A DNA stretch of 62,710 bases from an uncultured Clostridia bacterium (GCA_947363605.1 CANAQK010000005.1:1-62710); one strand, 5' to 3'; positions 1-13,671 are shown, numbered from the stretch's first letter. The notes: generated from the letters alone by a model not told the origin. A program made the numbers and translations.

Positions 1-175
1 CCCTCACTCTCTAAAAACTTCTTAATGTAAGTATAGCTTAAATATTTGAAAAGTTCAATGGATTTTTTGACGGATGCTGGAATACGTCCTGCCGTTTTTT
101 GAAAAGGGGTGGGAAAGTTGTCAGATTAAACGGAAAAAACAGGACAGAGTTTTAAATTTATTCATAATCTAACAC

Positions 176-203
176 TTGATTTTTCATAAGAAATCAGTAC
201 AAT
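176..203 (+). promoter_or_regulatory. groESL promoter
   Basis: A -35 box TTGATT (176-181) and a -10 box TACAAT (198-203) are separated by 16 bp. They lie just upstream of the CIRCE operator and about 90 bp before groES. The sequence at 1-175 shows no convincing gene. Confidence 0.7.
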
Positions 204-214
204 AATAGATAGGT

Positions 215-241
215 TTAGCACTCGGATAAATTGAGTGCTAG
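215..241 (+). promoter_or_regulatory. CIRCE operator (HrcA binding site)
   Basis: The inverted repeat TTAGCACTC-N9-GAGTGCTAG matches the CIRCE element, with one mismatch at the last base (consensus GAGTGCTAA). In Firmicutes this is bound by the heat-shock repressor HrcA. Its place just after the -10 box, in the groES leader, indicates HrcA repression of groESL. No hrcA gene is in the window. Confidence 0.95.
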
Positions 242-288
242 AAATTTCAAAAGCCAAGCAGCTTGAAGAATCTTTTACAGGAGGATGA

Positions 289-579
<291 letters not shown>

Positions 580-626
580 TTGGAACCGTGTAAAAACTGT
601 TTGATCGAAAGAAAGGATCGGATTAG

Positions 627-2258
<1,632 letters not shown>

Positions 2259-2318
2259 TCCAATCGTCCGGCTTCTGCTATAGGAAAAGCTATCAGGCCG
2301 AAAAAGCCTGCTCATAGA

Positions 2319-2358
2319 AAAGGGCTCCCGTTTTTTGAACTGGGAGCCTTTCCTTTTG
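2319..2358 (+). terminator. groESL terminator
   Basis: The hairpin GGCTCCC/GGGAGCC (2323-2329 with 2342-2348) is followed by TTTCCTTTT, about 60 bp after groEL. Confidence 0.85.
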
Positions 2359-2413
2359 TCCGCGGGAAGTGCAGGGGATTGGGAATAATGTTGCATATTT
2401 ATGCCGTTTATAG

Positions 2414-2442
2414 TTGAAATTTGCCGTTGACTGCGCTATACT
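2414..2442 (+). promoter_or_regulatory. atp operon promoter P1
   Basis: TTGAAA (2414-2419), a 17-bp spacer and TATACT (2437-2442). This is the first of two candidate sigma-A promoters in the 433-bp gap between groEL and the atp operon. Confidence 0.6.
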
Positions 2443-2521
2443 AATTCTGTTACAGCAGTAAAAACACGGCTCTTTTTGTCGGTTCCGTTCAAAAACAATT
2501 CATATTTTTGGCTGTTTCCGG

Positions 2522-2550
2522 TTGCGGTTCAGAGGAAATTCTGGTATAAT
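2522..2550 (+). promoter_or_regulatory. atp operon promoter P2
   Basis: TTGCGG (2522-2527), a 17-bp spacer and a consensus TATAAT (2545-2550). The implied leader is about 135 nt. It contains a partial inverted repeat (CAGGACA/TGTCCTG around 2582-2615) but no clear terminator. Confidence 0.65.
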
Positions 2551-2691
2551 AAACCCAAATCGTCTATTATACATAGGAAGGCCAGGACAATGGATCGCCC
2601 GTCTGATCTCTGTCCTGACGGGCCGATTTATACCATCCCGCTTCCATGATGATACAGACTGCACGGATAAACCGGAAAAGGAGGGCCTGAA

Positions 2692-2958
2692 ATGCCAAAG
2701 CCGAAAATGGGAATGACCATTCTGCAAGGGCTTTCTTTTTTGGGGCAGCTGGGCTTTTCTTTGGCCACGCCGCTGGTTCTTTGCATTTGGGGGGCAATCT
2801 GGCTTCGGGAACGGTTTGGCTTGGGCGGCTGGGTAGTTGTTGTGGGGCTGGTTTTGGGGCTCGGCGGCGCGGCCAGCAGCTTCAGCGGCTTTATCCGTTA
2901 TGTCCAGCGGAAAGCAGAACGTAAAAATGAACAAAACCCCGGCTCGTTTAACCGATGA
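2692..2958 (+). CDS. atpZ: AtpZ/AtpI-family small membrane protein
   Basis: This 88-aa protein has two hydrophobic segments (about 9-33 and 43-66) separated by a short loop and a basic C-terminus. This is the shape of the AtpZ (ATPase_gene1) family found first in many Firmicute atp operons. Family members are linked to Mg2+/Ca2+ uptake or to ATP synthase assembly, but the role is not settled. GGAGGG lies 7 bp before the ATG. It is followed 18 bp later by atpI. Family assignment rests on position, length and topology. Confidence 0.65.
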   Translation: MPKPKMGMTILQGLSFLGQLGFSLATPLVLCIWGAIWLRERFGLGGWVVVVGLVLGLGGAASSFSGFIRYVQRKAERKNEQNPGSFNR

Positions 2959-2976
2959 GCCGAAGGGAGGGGTAAA

Positions 2977-3387
2977 ATGAAAATTTCAGCAGCAGTGAAA
3001 AAGGAAACCGGCCATATTGCGCTGGGGGTAGCCGCTTTGACTGCGGTAATGCTGGCAATATTCTGGATTTTTGGTGCAATGGACGCTTCCGTGCTGTGGG
3101 GCGCCCTGTTGGGAAGCGGTTATGCCGTTTTGAATTTCTTCCTTTTGGGAATTACGGTGCAGAAAGCAGCCGGAATGGAAAAGGAGGGGAAGGCCAAAAG
3201 CCTGATCCAATTTTCATACAGCCTGCGGATGCTGGCGCTGTTCGGCGTTGCGGTGCTGGGTTTTGTGCTTTCCTGCTTTCATTGGGCGGCGGTAATCATC
3301 CCAATGATTTTCCCACGGGTTACCATATTGATGATGGGCTTTCGCAAGCCTAAAGGAAAGGAGGGAAAAGCAGAAGATGGAACTTGA
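2977..3387 (+). CDS. atpI: ATP synthase subunit I (AtpI-like)
   Basis: A 136-aa protein with four predicted membrane segments (about 15-35, 41-61, 80-100, 104-121), as in the ATP synthase I chain family. AtpI assists c-ring assembly, notably in Na+-type synthases. The start follows GGAGGGG. The 3' end overlaps the atpB start by 11 bp, which implies translational coupling. Sequence in this family diverges quickly, so the call relies on topology and operon position. Confidence 0.75.
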   Translation: MKISAAVKKETGHIALGVAALTAVMLAIFWIFGAMDASVLWGALLGSGYAVLNFFLLGITVQKAAGMEKEGKAKSLIQFSYSLRMLALFGVAVLGFVLSCFHWAAVIIPMIFPRVTILMMGFRKPKGKEGKAEDGT

Positions 3388-4123
3388 CGTCACAGGGGCG
3401 AAAATATTTTTTCATATCCCGATTCCTCTTTTCGGGGGGATTACGATCACCTCTACCGAGATCAATACCTGGATCGTAATGGCGGCCCTCACCTTTTTAT
3501 GTATCTGGCTTACCAGAGGGCTGAAGGTGAAGCCGACCAGCAAACGGCAGATTGTTGCGGAACTGCTGGTGAAGACGGCGACGAATTTTGTGGAAGGCAA
3601 TATGGGCAAGAAGTTTTCGGGGTTTACCCCGTTTATTTCAGCGCTGTTTGCACTTTCGGCGTTCAGCAGCCTGTCAAGCCTGCTGGGCTTTTATGCGCCG
3701 ACTTCGGATCTCTCCACCCTGCTGGGCTGGGCGCTCATGGTTTTCTGTATGATTACTTATTACAAGATACGCTCCGGCGGAATCGGCGGGTATCTCAAAG
3801 GCTATGCACAGCCGATCCCGGTTTTGCTGCCGTTTAACATCATCAGCGAAATCGCGACACCGGTTTCCATGGCGTTCCGTCACTTCGGCAATATCGCGTC
3901 CGGTTCGGTTATTACCGGGCTGATTTACGCGTCGCTGGCTGTGCTGAGCCATGCGGTGCTGGGCTGGCTGCCCGGCTTCCTGGGGGAAATCCCGCTGTTC
4001 CAGCTGGGTATTCCCGCAATCTTCTCCATTTATTTTGATGTATTCTCCAGTTTCTTGCAGGCCTTTATCTTCTGTATGCTGACGATGATGTATATCTCAT
4101 CCGCTGCAGAAACGGACGCATAA
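3377..4123 (+). CDS. atpB: ATP synthase F0 subunit a
   Basis: Subunit a forms the ion half-channels next to the c ring. The 248-aa product has at least five membrane helices. The segment FRHFGNIASG carries the conserved stator arginine facing the c-ring carboxylate. Length is normal for bacteria. It overlaps atpI and is followed 64 bp later by atpE. Confidence 0.97.
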   Translation: MELDVTGAKIFFHIPIPLFGGITITSTEINTWIVMAALTFLCIWLTRGLKVKPTSKRQIVAELLVKTATNFVEGNMGKKFSGFTPFISALFALSAFSSLSSLLGFYAPTSDLSTLLGWALMVFCMITYYKIRSGGIGGYLKGYAQPIPVLLPFNIISEIATPVSMAFRHFGNIASGSVITGLIYASLAVLSHAVLGWLPGFLGEIPLFQLGIPAIFSIYFDVFSSFLQAFIFCMLTMMYISSAAETDA

Positions 4124-4175
4124 ACTGTTGGAATGCTCCCGCAAACATTTATTTTGAGTCAGGATTATTTTTTAG

Positions 4176-4451
<276 letters not shown>

Positions 4452-4506
4452 GCCTTTCCTTACACCGTGTATAACACGGGCCCAAGAACCAGAAAGGAGG
4501 GCACTT

Positions 4507-5010
4507 ATGCCGACATTGGATTTTATTTCCATTGATCCCTGGCGGATGATTATGCAGATCGGGAACCTGATCATCCTTTTTTTGCTGATGAAAAAATTCC
4601 TGTTTAAGCCGGTAAAGGCAATTCTGGATAAACGCCAGGCGGAGGTGGACTCGATGTATAACGAGGCCGCCGCTGCGGAAACCGCCGCAAAGGAGATGCG
4701 GGACGATTATGAGCAGCGGCTGGCTTCTGCCAAACAGGAGGCGGGCGAAATTCTCCGCGACGCTTCCCAGAAAGCGCAGCTGCGCAGTGAGGAGATGCTG
4801 GACGAAACACGCCAGCAGACTGCTGCGATGAAGGCCAAGGCCAGCGCGGAAATCGAGCAGGAGAAGAAAAAAGCCGCCAACGAAATCAAGGACGAGGTTT
4901 CCAGCATCGCGATGGATATTGCGTCCAAGGTGGTGGAGCGTGAAATTTCGGCAGCGGATCATGCCGCCCTGGTCGACGCGTTTATCAGCAATATGGGGGA
5001 TGCGTCATGA
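4507..5010 (+). CDS. atpF: ATP synthase F0 subunit b
   Basis: Subunit b is the peripheral stalk that holds the catalytic head against rotation. The 167-aa product has one N-terminal membrane helix (about 13-30) and then a long charged coiled coil rich in Ala, Glu, Lys and Gln, with normal length. AAAGGAGGG lies upstream of the ATG. It overlaps atpH by 4 bp (ATGA), a translational coupling junction. Confidence 0.96.
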   Translation: MPTLDFISIDPWRMIMQIGNLIILFLLMKKFLFKPVKAILDKRQAEVDSMYNEAAAAETAAKEMRDDYEQRLASAKQEAGEILRDASQKAQLRSEEMLDETRQQTAAMKAKASAEIEQEKKKAANEIKDEVSSIAMDIASKVVEREISAADHAALVDAFISNMGDAS

Positions 5011-5552
5011 CAGAGATTTCCAAAGCTTACGGCGGCGCGCTGTATGATCTCGTCTCTGAAAATGTAGGGCTGGTAAGGGATATTGTTTTGGAGGAGCTGG
5101 CCGGTGTGCGGGATATTTTTGCAGAGCATCCCGCTTATCTCAAGCTTCTCGCTACTCCGGGGATTCCCAAAAAAGAACGGGAAGAAATTCTCGACGAAAC
5201 CTTTGCGGGCCGGATTCATCCTTATTTGCTGAATTTTTTAAAGCTGCTCTGTATAAACGGCTATCTTGGCGAGCTGCCTTCCTGCGAAAAAGAGTACCGC
5301 CGCCGGTATAATGAGGCGCGCGGGATCTCGATCGCTTCGGTTACATCGGCTTCGCCGCTGACCGAAGAGCAGGAACAGCGTTTGAGCGAAAGCCTCAGCG
5401 ACGCCACCGGCCGTACCGTTTTGCTGGAATGCCGGGTGGATCCCAGCTTGCTGGCCGGGATCCGGCTGGAACTCGACGGCAAACAGCTGGATGGCAGCGT
5501 GAAACACAGGCTGGACGCAATCCGGGCAAGGCTGTCCGGGATTATTGCGTAG
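5007..5552 (+). CDS. atpH: ATP synthase F1 subunit delta
   Basis: Delta links the b stalk to the top of the alpha3beta3 head. The 181-aa product matches the family in length and layout: an N-terminal helical domain and a C-terminal region of the pattern GIRLELDGKQLDGSVKHRL. It starts inside the end of atpF and is 26 bp before atpA. Confidence 0.95.
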   Translation: MTEISKAYGGALYDLVSENVGLVRDIVLEELAGVRDIFAEHPAYLKLLATPGIPKKEREEILDETFAGRIHPYLLNFLKLLCINGYLGELPSCEKEYRRRYNEARGISIASVTSASPLTEEQEQRLSESLSDATGRTVLLECRVDPSLLAGIRLELDGKQLDGSVKHRLDAIRARLSGIIA

Positions 5553-5560
5553 CGGCTTAG

Positions 5561-7093
<1,533 letters not shown>

Positions 7094-7108
7094 CAGGGAG
7101 GTAACACA

Positions 7109-7981
7109 ATGGCTGGAGCCTCCATGAAAGATATCAAGCTGCGTATCAAAAGTGTGGAAAGCACCATGCAGATCACCAAGGCAATGGAGCTGGTGGCGTC
7201 TTCCAAGCTGCGGCGGGCCAAGGAACGGGTGGAGCGCAGCCGCCCCTATTTCAACTTGATCCACCAAACCCTGACCGAGATCGCCTATTCCACCACGGAA
7301 TTCAATTCGGATTTTATCCTGGAACGGCCGGTGAAAAAAGCCTGCTATATTGTGATCGCGGGGGACCGCGGATTGGCTGGCGGCTATAACAACAATATGT
7401 TCAAAGCGGTGATGGCGCATATCAGTGAGCTGACCGGGGACGGAAGGGAAGTCTGCGTGCTGCCGATCGGCAAAAAGGCGGTCGAATTTTTCGACCGGCG
7501 GAAAATCGAGATCCTGAGCCGGGATTATATGATTGCAGAAGATGTATCCATCCGGAACTGCTTTGAAATTGCCGGGCTGATTGCGGAAGAGTTCCGCAGC
7601 CGCAGGATTGACGCGGTCTATCTGGGCTATACGAACTTTGTTTCCATGCTGACCCAGGAACCCGCGGTGATCCGGATGCTCCCGCTGAAATATAACCGGA
7701 GCGAGGCCAAGGAACCAACCGGGCCCAAGGCGCTGACCATCTATGAACCCAGCTGTGAAGCGGTTTATGACGCGATTGTCCCGGAATATATTTCCGGTAT
7801 GATCTACGGCGGGCTTTGCGAATCGGTTGCCAGCGAGCTGGGCGCGCGGCGTACCGCGATGGACGCGGCGAGCAAAAACGCCGGGGAAATGATCGAGGAT
7901 CTGAGCCTGCGCTATAACCGTGCGCGGCAGGGTGCAATCACGCAGGAAATCACTGAAATTGTGGCGGGCGCAGAAGCCTGA
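7109..7981 (+). CDS. atpG: ATP synthase F1 subunit gamma
   Basis: Gamma is the central rotating shaft. The 290-aa product begins with the family pattern MKDIKLRIKSVESTMQITKAM and ends with a long helix containing RYNRARQGAITQEITEI, as expected for the paired terminal coiled coil. AGGGAGG precedes the ATG. A 52-bp gap with its own GGAG site leads to atpD. Confidence 0.98.
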   Translation: MAGASMKDIKLRIKSVESTMQITKAMELVASSKLRRAKERVERSRPYFNLIHQTLTEIAYSTTEFNSDFILERPVKKACYIVIAGDRGLAGGYNNNMFKAVMAHISELTGDGREVCVLPIGKKAVEFFDRRKIEILSRDYMIAEDVSIRNCFEIAGLIAEEFRSRRIDAVYLGYTNFVSMLTQEPAVIRMLPLKYNRSEAKEPTGPKALTIYEPSCEAVYDAIVPEYISGMIYGGLCESVASELGARRTAMDAASKNAGEMIEDLSLRYNRARQGAITQEITEIVAGAEA

Positions 7982-7997
7982 CCCCGCTTTCTTTTGA

Positions 7998-9434
<1,437 letters not shown>

Positions 9435-9462
9435 CCGTCTGCCAGAAAAGGAGTAAACGCCA

Positions 9463-9858
9463 ATGACGACATTTCAATTACAGATCGTCACGCCGGACGG
9501 CCTGCTTTTTGAGGGCGAAGCCGAGCGGCTGGTGGCGCGGACCATCGACGGGGACGTCTGCATTCTGGCGCGGCATACCGAGTATGTAACCGCTTTGGGA
9601 ATGGGGCAGGCCCGCGTTACAATTGACGGGAAGGTACGCAAGGCGGCTTGTATCGGCGGGATGCTGAGCGTTTCAGGCGGTCGGGTGCGGATTGTGGCGA
9701 CCACCTTTGAGTGGGCGGAGGAGATTGACCTGGAGCGTGCGCAGCGTGCCCGTGAGCGCGCGGAAGAACGTCTGAAGCAGCAAAAGGATACCCGTGACAT
9801 TCAGCTTGCGGAGGCAAAGCTCAAGCGGGCGCTGGTTCGTTTGAACGCGAGCCGCTGA
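9463..9858 (+). CDS. atpC: ATP synthase F1 subunit epsilon
   Basis: Epsilon joins the rotor to the c ring and can inhibit ATP hydrolysis. The 131-aa product has the N-terminal beta-sandwich (to about residue 84), including the family motif for the opening (FQLQIVTPDGLLFEGEAE), and a C-terminal helical hairpin rich in Arg, Glu and Ala. It is the last gene of the operon, with a strong terminator 16 bp downstream. Confidence 0.97.
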   Translation: MTTFQLQIVTPDGLLFEGEAERLVARTIDGDVCILARHTEYVTALGMGQARVTIDGKVRKAACIGGMLSVSGGRVRIVATTFEWAEEIDLERAQRARERAEERLKQQKDTRDIQLAEAKLKRALVRLNASR

Positions 9859-9873
9859 GGAATAATTGGATGC

Positions 9874-9917
9874 AAAAACAGCTTCTCTTTTCAGAGAAGC
9901 TGTTTTTATGTTTTTTT
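9874..9917 (+). terminator. atp operon terminator
   Basis: A 14-bp inverted repeat AAAAACAGCTTCTC/GAGAAGCTGTTTTT is followed by a T-rich tract. It is placed directly after atpC. Confidence 0.95.
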
Positions 9918-9962
9918 GTGGGAGAGAGCGGCATTGATGCTGGCCTGTACGCATGACAGCCC

Positions 9963-10151
9963 CCAGACCTGCTTTCTGTAATGCCCTAGAAGCAGAAGCT
10001 CCTACGGTCTGCAACCCGGTCACCTACGCTGATCGGGGATCCAAGGGGACTCCCTTGGCGCATTTCTTTCCCCCATTTCTTTGGGCGTCCAAAGAAATGG
10101 GGCGGGGTGTGGGGCGAGGAGCCCCACAAATCGGCGGTGCGCGGGAGGGCG
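9963..10151 (+). repeat. R3 interspersed repeat, copy I
   Basis: A roughly 190-bp GC-rich element occurs three times in the window (also 14518-14712 reversed, and 62572 to the end). It holds three hairpins: CCAAGGG/CCCTTGG near 10051, a 14-bp stem with GCGT loop at 10071-10102, and a TGTGGGGC/GCCCCACA stem near 10107-10128. One frame stays open across all copies, but I take the element as non-coding. It fills most of the 309-bp gap between atpC and the next gene. Confidence 0.9.
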
Positions 10152-10167
10152 ATTTGTCCGGCCATCC

Positions 10168-10386
10168 CTATCCATTCATTTTTTTATTCTGGGTGCGCCC
10201 CAGGATATAATCCACGCTGACCCCGTAGAAATCCGCCAGCGCGCATAAAACCGAAGGAGGGATCATCCGCTGGCCGCTTTCATAATAGGCATAGGTGCGC
10301 TGGGGCAGGTTGATCGCCCGGCCTACCTGCTCCTGGGTCAAGTCCGCGTCCTCGCGCAGATTCCGGATCCGGTCATATCGTTTCAT
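10168..10386 (-). CDS. XRE-family HTH transcriptional regulator (small)
   Basis: A 72-aa Cro/CI-type DNA-binding protein made almost wholly of the helix-turn-helix domain: the LTQEQVGRAINLPQRTYAYYESG stretch spans the recognition helices (about residues 16-38). The end GVSVDYILGRT is typical of single-domain XRE repressors. I chose the ATG at 10386, preceded by GGTGAT, over a GTG three codons earlier. It lies 30 bp after the RHH gene on the same strand, so the two probably form an operon read from near 10640. Target genes are not known. Confidence 0.85.
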   Translation of the reverse strand: MKRYDRIRNLREDADLTQEQVGRAINLPQRTYAYYESGQRMIPPSVLCALADFYGVSVDYILGRTQNKKMNG

Positions 10387-10416
10387 TTCTATCACCGCAT
10401 TCAGTATATCCTTCCG

Positions 10417-10602
10417 TCAGGGCTCTGTTCCGTCCTCCTCCTGGCGCACTTCCTGAACGGCCGCCCGCACAGCGGCAATGACAAACGCGGAAAAGGTACA
10501 GTCTTTCCCTTGAATAAGCTGTTCAACATCTTGGATGAGATTGTTCGGGAAGCGGATTGTTTTGTTGGTCGTTGGGGGAATCGATGGAATTTTAAAGTTC
10601 AT
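10417..10602 (-). CDS. Ribbon-helix-helix-like small protein
   Basis: A 61-aa protein with a short strand region (TTNKTIRFPNNLIQDVEQLI) followed by two helices, as in Arc/MetJ-type DNA-binding dimers. The tail is acidic. I chose the ATG at 10602 (GAGG 9 bp upstream) over a longer frame that lacks a ribosome site. It is first in an operon with the XRE gene, divergent from the small ORF at 10715 across a palindrome. A truncated relative with the same CTFS-FVIAAVRAA core lies at 30055-30174. RHH proteins often serve as antitoxins or autoregulators; no toxin is recognised here. Confidence 0.7.
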   Translation of the reverse strand: MNFKIPSIPPTTNKTIRFPNNLIQDVEQLIQGKDCTFSAFVIAAVRAAVQEVRQEEDGTEP

Positions 10603-10660
10603 CACTTTATGCCTCGCAATATAACTGTTTTGCAATTAGTGTAAGGTATAAAGTTTGGAA

Positions 10661-10697
10661 AATAAGCATTGCGTTTGCAATGCTTATTTGGTATACT
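10661..10697 (+). promoter_or_regulatory. Palindromic operator overlapping a promoter
   Basis: A perfect 12-bp inverted repeat, AATAAGCATTGC-GTTT-GCAATGCTTATT (10661-10688), overlaps a promoter with TTGCGT (10669-10674), a 17-bp spacer and TATACT (10692-10697). It lies between the divergent RHH-XRE pair and the ORF at 10715. A role as the binding site of one of these regulators is likely but unproven. Confidence 0.75.
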
Positions 10698-10714
10698 CAA
10701 TATGAGGTGATCGA

Positions 10715-10876
10715 ATGCCGGATTATAAGGAAATGTATTTAACGCTTTTCCGTGCCTGTGAACAGGCGGTTCAGGTGCTGATTAAGGTGCAGCAAGAGTG
10801 TGAGGAGATGTATATTGATGCAAACAATCCCAAACGGATATTCCTATTGGAAGATAGAAAAAGCATGGAGAAGTAA
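10715..10876 (+). CDS. Small hypothetical protein (53 aa)
   Basis: This ORF begins with ATG preceded by GAGGTG and encodes a 53-aa, mostly helical protein (start MPDYKEMYLTLFRACEQ, end RKSMEK). It contains two Cys and many Gln/Glu residues, and has no membrane segment or motif I recognise. It has its own promoter (10669-10697), and its stop codon lies in the loop of a terminator. These features support a real gene despite its size. It is divergent from the RHH/XRE pair and could be their regulated partner. Confidence 0.65.
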   Translation: MPDYKEMYLTLFRACEQAVQVLIKVQQECEEMYIDANNPKRIFLLEDRKSMEK

Positions 10877-10895
10877 TTTCTCCATGCTTTTTGTC
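10862..10895 (+). terminator. Terminator containing the stop codon of the 53-aa ORF
   Basis: AGCATGGAGAA and TTCTCCATGCT pair around a loop that holds the TAA stop, followed by TTTTTG. A-rich sequence on the other side makes it possibly bidirectional; mnmA on the minus strand ends at 10915 just beyond it. Confidence 0.85.
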
Positions 10896-10914
10896 AGGTA
10901 AAGGTCGTATCCTT

Positions 10915-11973
10915 TCATTCCAGGAACCCGCCGCCCAAGAGCAGTTCCCCCTGGTAGATCACCAGGGATTGTCCCTTCGCAACGGCCCGCTGAGGCGTTT
11001 GAAAGACTACCCGCGCTGTTTCCCCCGGGCCGGGGAAAATCTCCGCCGGGACTGGCGGCGCCACTGACCGGATTTTCACCTCCGCCGGAAACGGCTCCTT
11101 TGGAAAAATGCCGCTGGTAAAGGTCACGCTGGAAAGCAGCGCCTCGGATACCGTATCCTGTCCGGCGTCTGCCAGATAAATCCGGTTGGATTCCGGGTCG
11201 ATTTCCCGCACGAAAACCGGCCGTCCCAACGCGATGCCCAGCCCTTTCCGCTGGCCTACCGTATAATGAAGCAGTCCCCGGTGCCGTCCGCAGGCCCGGC
11301 CATCCGGTGCGATGAAATCGCCTTCCGGCATCTTTCCGGCGGCGGATTCGATAAAGGCAGCGTAGTCGTTCCCTTCGATGAAACAGTTTTCCTGGCTGTC
11401 CGGCTGTTCGGCGGCGGAAAGCCCTGCCGTTGCCGCCATTTCCCGGACAAAGGGCTTTTCCAGATCCCCGATCGGGAAGATCAAACGGGAAAGTTCCCGC
11501 TGTCCCAGCCGGTACAGCATATAGGACTGATCCCGTTTCCTATTCAGGCTCCTCCGGACCGAGTAGATACCGTTCTGTTCGACGATACCGGCATAATGCC
11601 CGGTCGCGGCATAGGCACAGCCCTGACGGTCGGCTTCCTCCAGCAGGGCGCGGAATTTGATCTTCGGATTGCAGAGAACGCAGGGATTTGGCGTCCGTCC
11701 ATTCTGGTATTCCTCGATAAAATACCGGATAACGGTTTCCCGGAACTCCTCCCGAAGATCCAGCACAGTCAGTGGGATCCCCAGGGTTTGCGCGGCGGCC
11801 CGTGCGGCGGAAACCGCCTTTTCGTGCAGCTCGGACATCCGCATGACGGCGGCGGAAACCTCCCATCCTTCCTGCTGAAGCAGATGCGCACAGGCCGCGG
11901 AATCTACCCCGCCGGAAAGGGCAAGCAAGACCTTCCCCGGCTTGTTAATGACAGCAGTGTCCATCGCATTCAC
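10915..11973 (-). CDS. mnmA: tRNA-specific 2-thiouridylase MnmA
   Basis: MnmA thiolates U34 of tRNAs for Lys, Glu and Gln, using sulfur passed from a cysteine desulfurase. The 352-aa product has the PP-loop SGGVDS (20-25), the first cysteine in the NPCVLCNPKIKF motif (Cys101; Cys98 is also present), and the second catalytic Cys197 in ENCF. The start overlaps the end of the nifU gene by 29 bp if the first ATG is used; ATG at 11964 is an alternative. It is the last gene of the iscS-nifU-mnmA operon, which ties desulfurase, scaffold and thiolase together. Confidence 0.95.
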   Translation of the reverse strand: MNAMDTAVINKPGKVLLALSGGVDSAACAHLLQQEGWEVSAAVMRMSELHEKAVSAARAAAQTLGIPLTVLDLREEFRETVIRYFIEEYQNGRTPNPCVLCNPKIKFRALLEEADRQGCAYAATGHYAGIVEQNGIYSVRRSLNRKRDQSYMLYRLGQRELSRLIFPIGDLEKPFVREMAATAGLSAAEQPDSQENCFIEGNDYAAFIESAAGKMPEGDFIAPDGRACGRHRGLLHYTVGQRKGLGIALGRPVFVREIDPESNRIYLADAGQDTVSEALLSSVTFTSGIFPKEPFPAEVKIRSVAPPVPAEIFPGPGETARVVFQTPQRAVAKGQSLVIYQGELLLGGGFLE

Positions 11974-12376
11974 CCGAGATTTCCCCCACCAGCGGGGTGG
12001 GATCCACGCCGTTACGGCGGTAGTAGTCCGCTAAGGCCGTCTTGATGGCCTGTTCTGCCAACACCGAGCAGTGCAGCTTGGCCGGCGGAAGCCCATCCAG
12101 CGCTTCTACAACGGCTTTATTGGTCAGCTTGAGGGCTTCTTCAATGGTCTGGCCCTTGATGAGTTCGGTTGCCATGGAACTGGTCGCAATCGCCGCGCCG
12201 CACCCGAAGGTCTTGAAGCGGACATCCGCGATCTTCCCGTCCTCAATTTTCAGGAACATTTTCATGATATCGCCGCACTTGGCGTTCCCGACCTCGCCGA
12301 CGCCGTCCGGGTTTTCCAGCTCGCCGACGTTTCGGGGGTTGGCGAAGTGATCCATGACTTTTTCACTGTATAGCAT
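11945..12376 (-). CDS. nifU: NifU/IscU-type Fe-S cluster scaffold
   Basis: A 143-aa scaffold on which Fe-S clusters are assembled from desulfurase sulfur. The three cluster cysteines are Cys34 (AKCGD), Cys59 (FGCG) and Cys103 (LHCSVL), with Asp36 next to the first. The C-terminus ends in a Cys/His-rich ECDGHCCH tail, common in Clostridial members. It sits 34 bp downstream of iscS on the same strand, with AAAGGAGAA before the ATG. Confidence 0.93.
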   Translation of the reverse strand: MLYSEKVMDHFANPRNVGELENPDGVGEVGNAKCGDIMKMFLKIEDGKIADVRFKTFGCGAAIATSSMATELIKGQTIEEALKLTNKAVVEALDGLPPAKLHCSVLAEQAIKTALADYYRRNGVDPTPLVGEISGECDGHCCH

Positions 12377-12410
12377 TTTGGGATTCTCCTTTTCTTTTTC
12401 AATAGGGGGG

Positions 12411-13577
12411 TTAGCCCTGCCAAACCGGGCTCATGGCGCGCAGGGTATGGATCACCTGCGGGATACATTCCAGAATATAATCAATCTCGGCGTCCGTTGT
12501 GCTTTCACTTAAAGAAAGGCGGAGCGAGCCGTGTGCAATTTCATGAGGCAGGCCGATAGCCAGCAGTACATGGGAGGGGTCCAGGGATCCCGAAGTGCAG
12601 GCCGATCCGGAGGAAGCGCAGATCCCCATCATATCCAGCCGGAGAAGAAGGGCTTCCCCCTCCACGGCTTCAAAGGAAATGTTGACGTTGCCAGCCAGCC
12701 GCTGTTCACGCCCACCGTTCAGCCGGGTTTTGGGGACGGCTGTCAGGATCCCGTCAATCAGACGCTCCCGGAGGCGGCGGATTTTTTCGGTACGCGCGGG
12801 GATATCCTGGGCAGCCAGCTCGATGGCTGCGCCCAACCCCACAATGGAGGCCAGGTTTTCGGTACCTCCCCGGCGGTTGCGCTCCTGGGCGCCGCCGTCG
12901 ATCAGGTTGGGGATCCGTACGCCATTCCGGCAATAGAGCACGCCCACCCCTTTAGGCGCGTGGATTTTATGCCCGGAAAGGGAAAGCAGGTCGATTTTTT
13001 GGGCGGCAGTGTCAATTTCCAGATTGCCCACAGCTTGGACCGCATCCGTATGGAAGAGTACGCCGGCTTCCCGGCAGACCGCCCCAATTTCCGGGATAGG
13101 CTGGACGGTGCCGATTTCGTTATTGGCGTACATTACGCTGACGAGTGCGGTTTGTTCGGTAATAGCGGCGCGCACCTGCTCCGGTGAAACATAGCCCTCC
13201 GGGCTGACGGGCAGATAGGTGACGGTAAAGCCCTGCTTTTCCAGCTTTTGCGCCGAATGCAGGACAGCATGATGTTCAAAAGCGGTGGTAATCAGATGGG
13301 TTTTCCCTTTGGCGCGGGCACTTTCCATCACACCTTTCAGCGCCCAGTTGTCGCTTTCGGTACCGCTGCCGGTGAAATAAATTTCCGTGGGCTGCGCGCC
13401 AATGGCGGACGCGACCTTCTGGCGCGCGATTTCGATGGCTTTTCGTGCTTCCCGCCCAATGGAATAGATGCTGGACGGATTGCCGTAATGCTCTTTTAGA
13501 TACGGGAGCATTGCTTGGAATACGGGCTCGCTGACGGCAGTAGTAGCAGCGTTGTCCGCATAGACAAAACGGTTCAT
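12411..13577 (-). CDS. iscS: Cysteine desulfurase (NifS/IscS class)
   Basis: A PLP enzyme that converts cysteine to alanine and leaves a persulfide for Fe-S clusters and tRNA thiolation. The 388-aa product has His102-His103, the PLP lysine Lys204 in [10 protein letters not shown], and the persulfide Cys327 in [15 protein letters not shown] precedes the ATG. It is first in the operon with nifU and mnmA, read from the promoter at 13720-13749 through a hairpin-containing leader. Confidence 0.95.
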   Translation of the reverse strand: MNRFVYADNAATTAVSEPVFQAMLPYLKEHYGNPSSIYSIGREARKAIEIARQKVASAIGAQPTEIYFTGSGTESDNWALKGVMESARAKGKTHLITTAFEHHAVLHSAQKLEKQGFTVTYLPVSPEGYVSPEQVRAAITEQTALVSVMYANNEIGTVQPIPEIGAVCREAGVLFHTDAVQAVGNLEIDTAAQKIDLLSLSGHKIHAPKGVGVLYCRNGVRIPNLIDGGAQERNRRGGTENLASIVGLGAAIELAAQDIPARTEKIRRLRERLIDGILTAVPKTRLNGGREQRLAGNVNISFEAVEGEALLLRLDMMGICASSGSACTSGSLDPSHVLLAIGLPHEIAHGSLRLSLSESTTDAEIDYILECIPQVIHTLRAMSPVWQG

Positions 13578-13671
13578 ATAAGAACCCTCCTTACAGGATC
13601 ATGGATAAAAAAGATCGGTTTCATTGAAAAACGGGAATACAGCCGCTGGTTCCCGGGGAAACCGGGATTGT

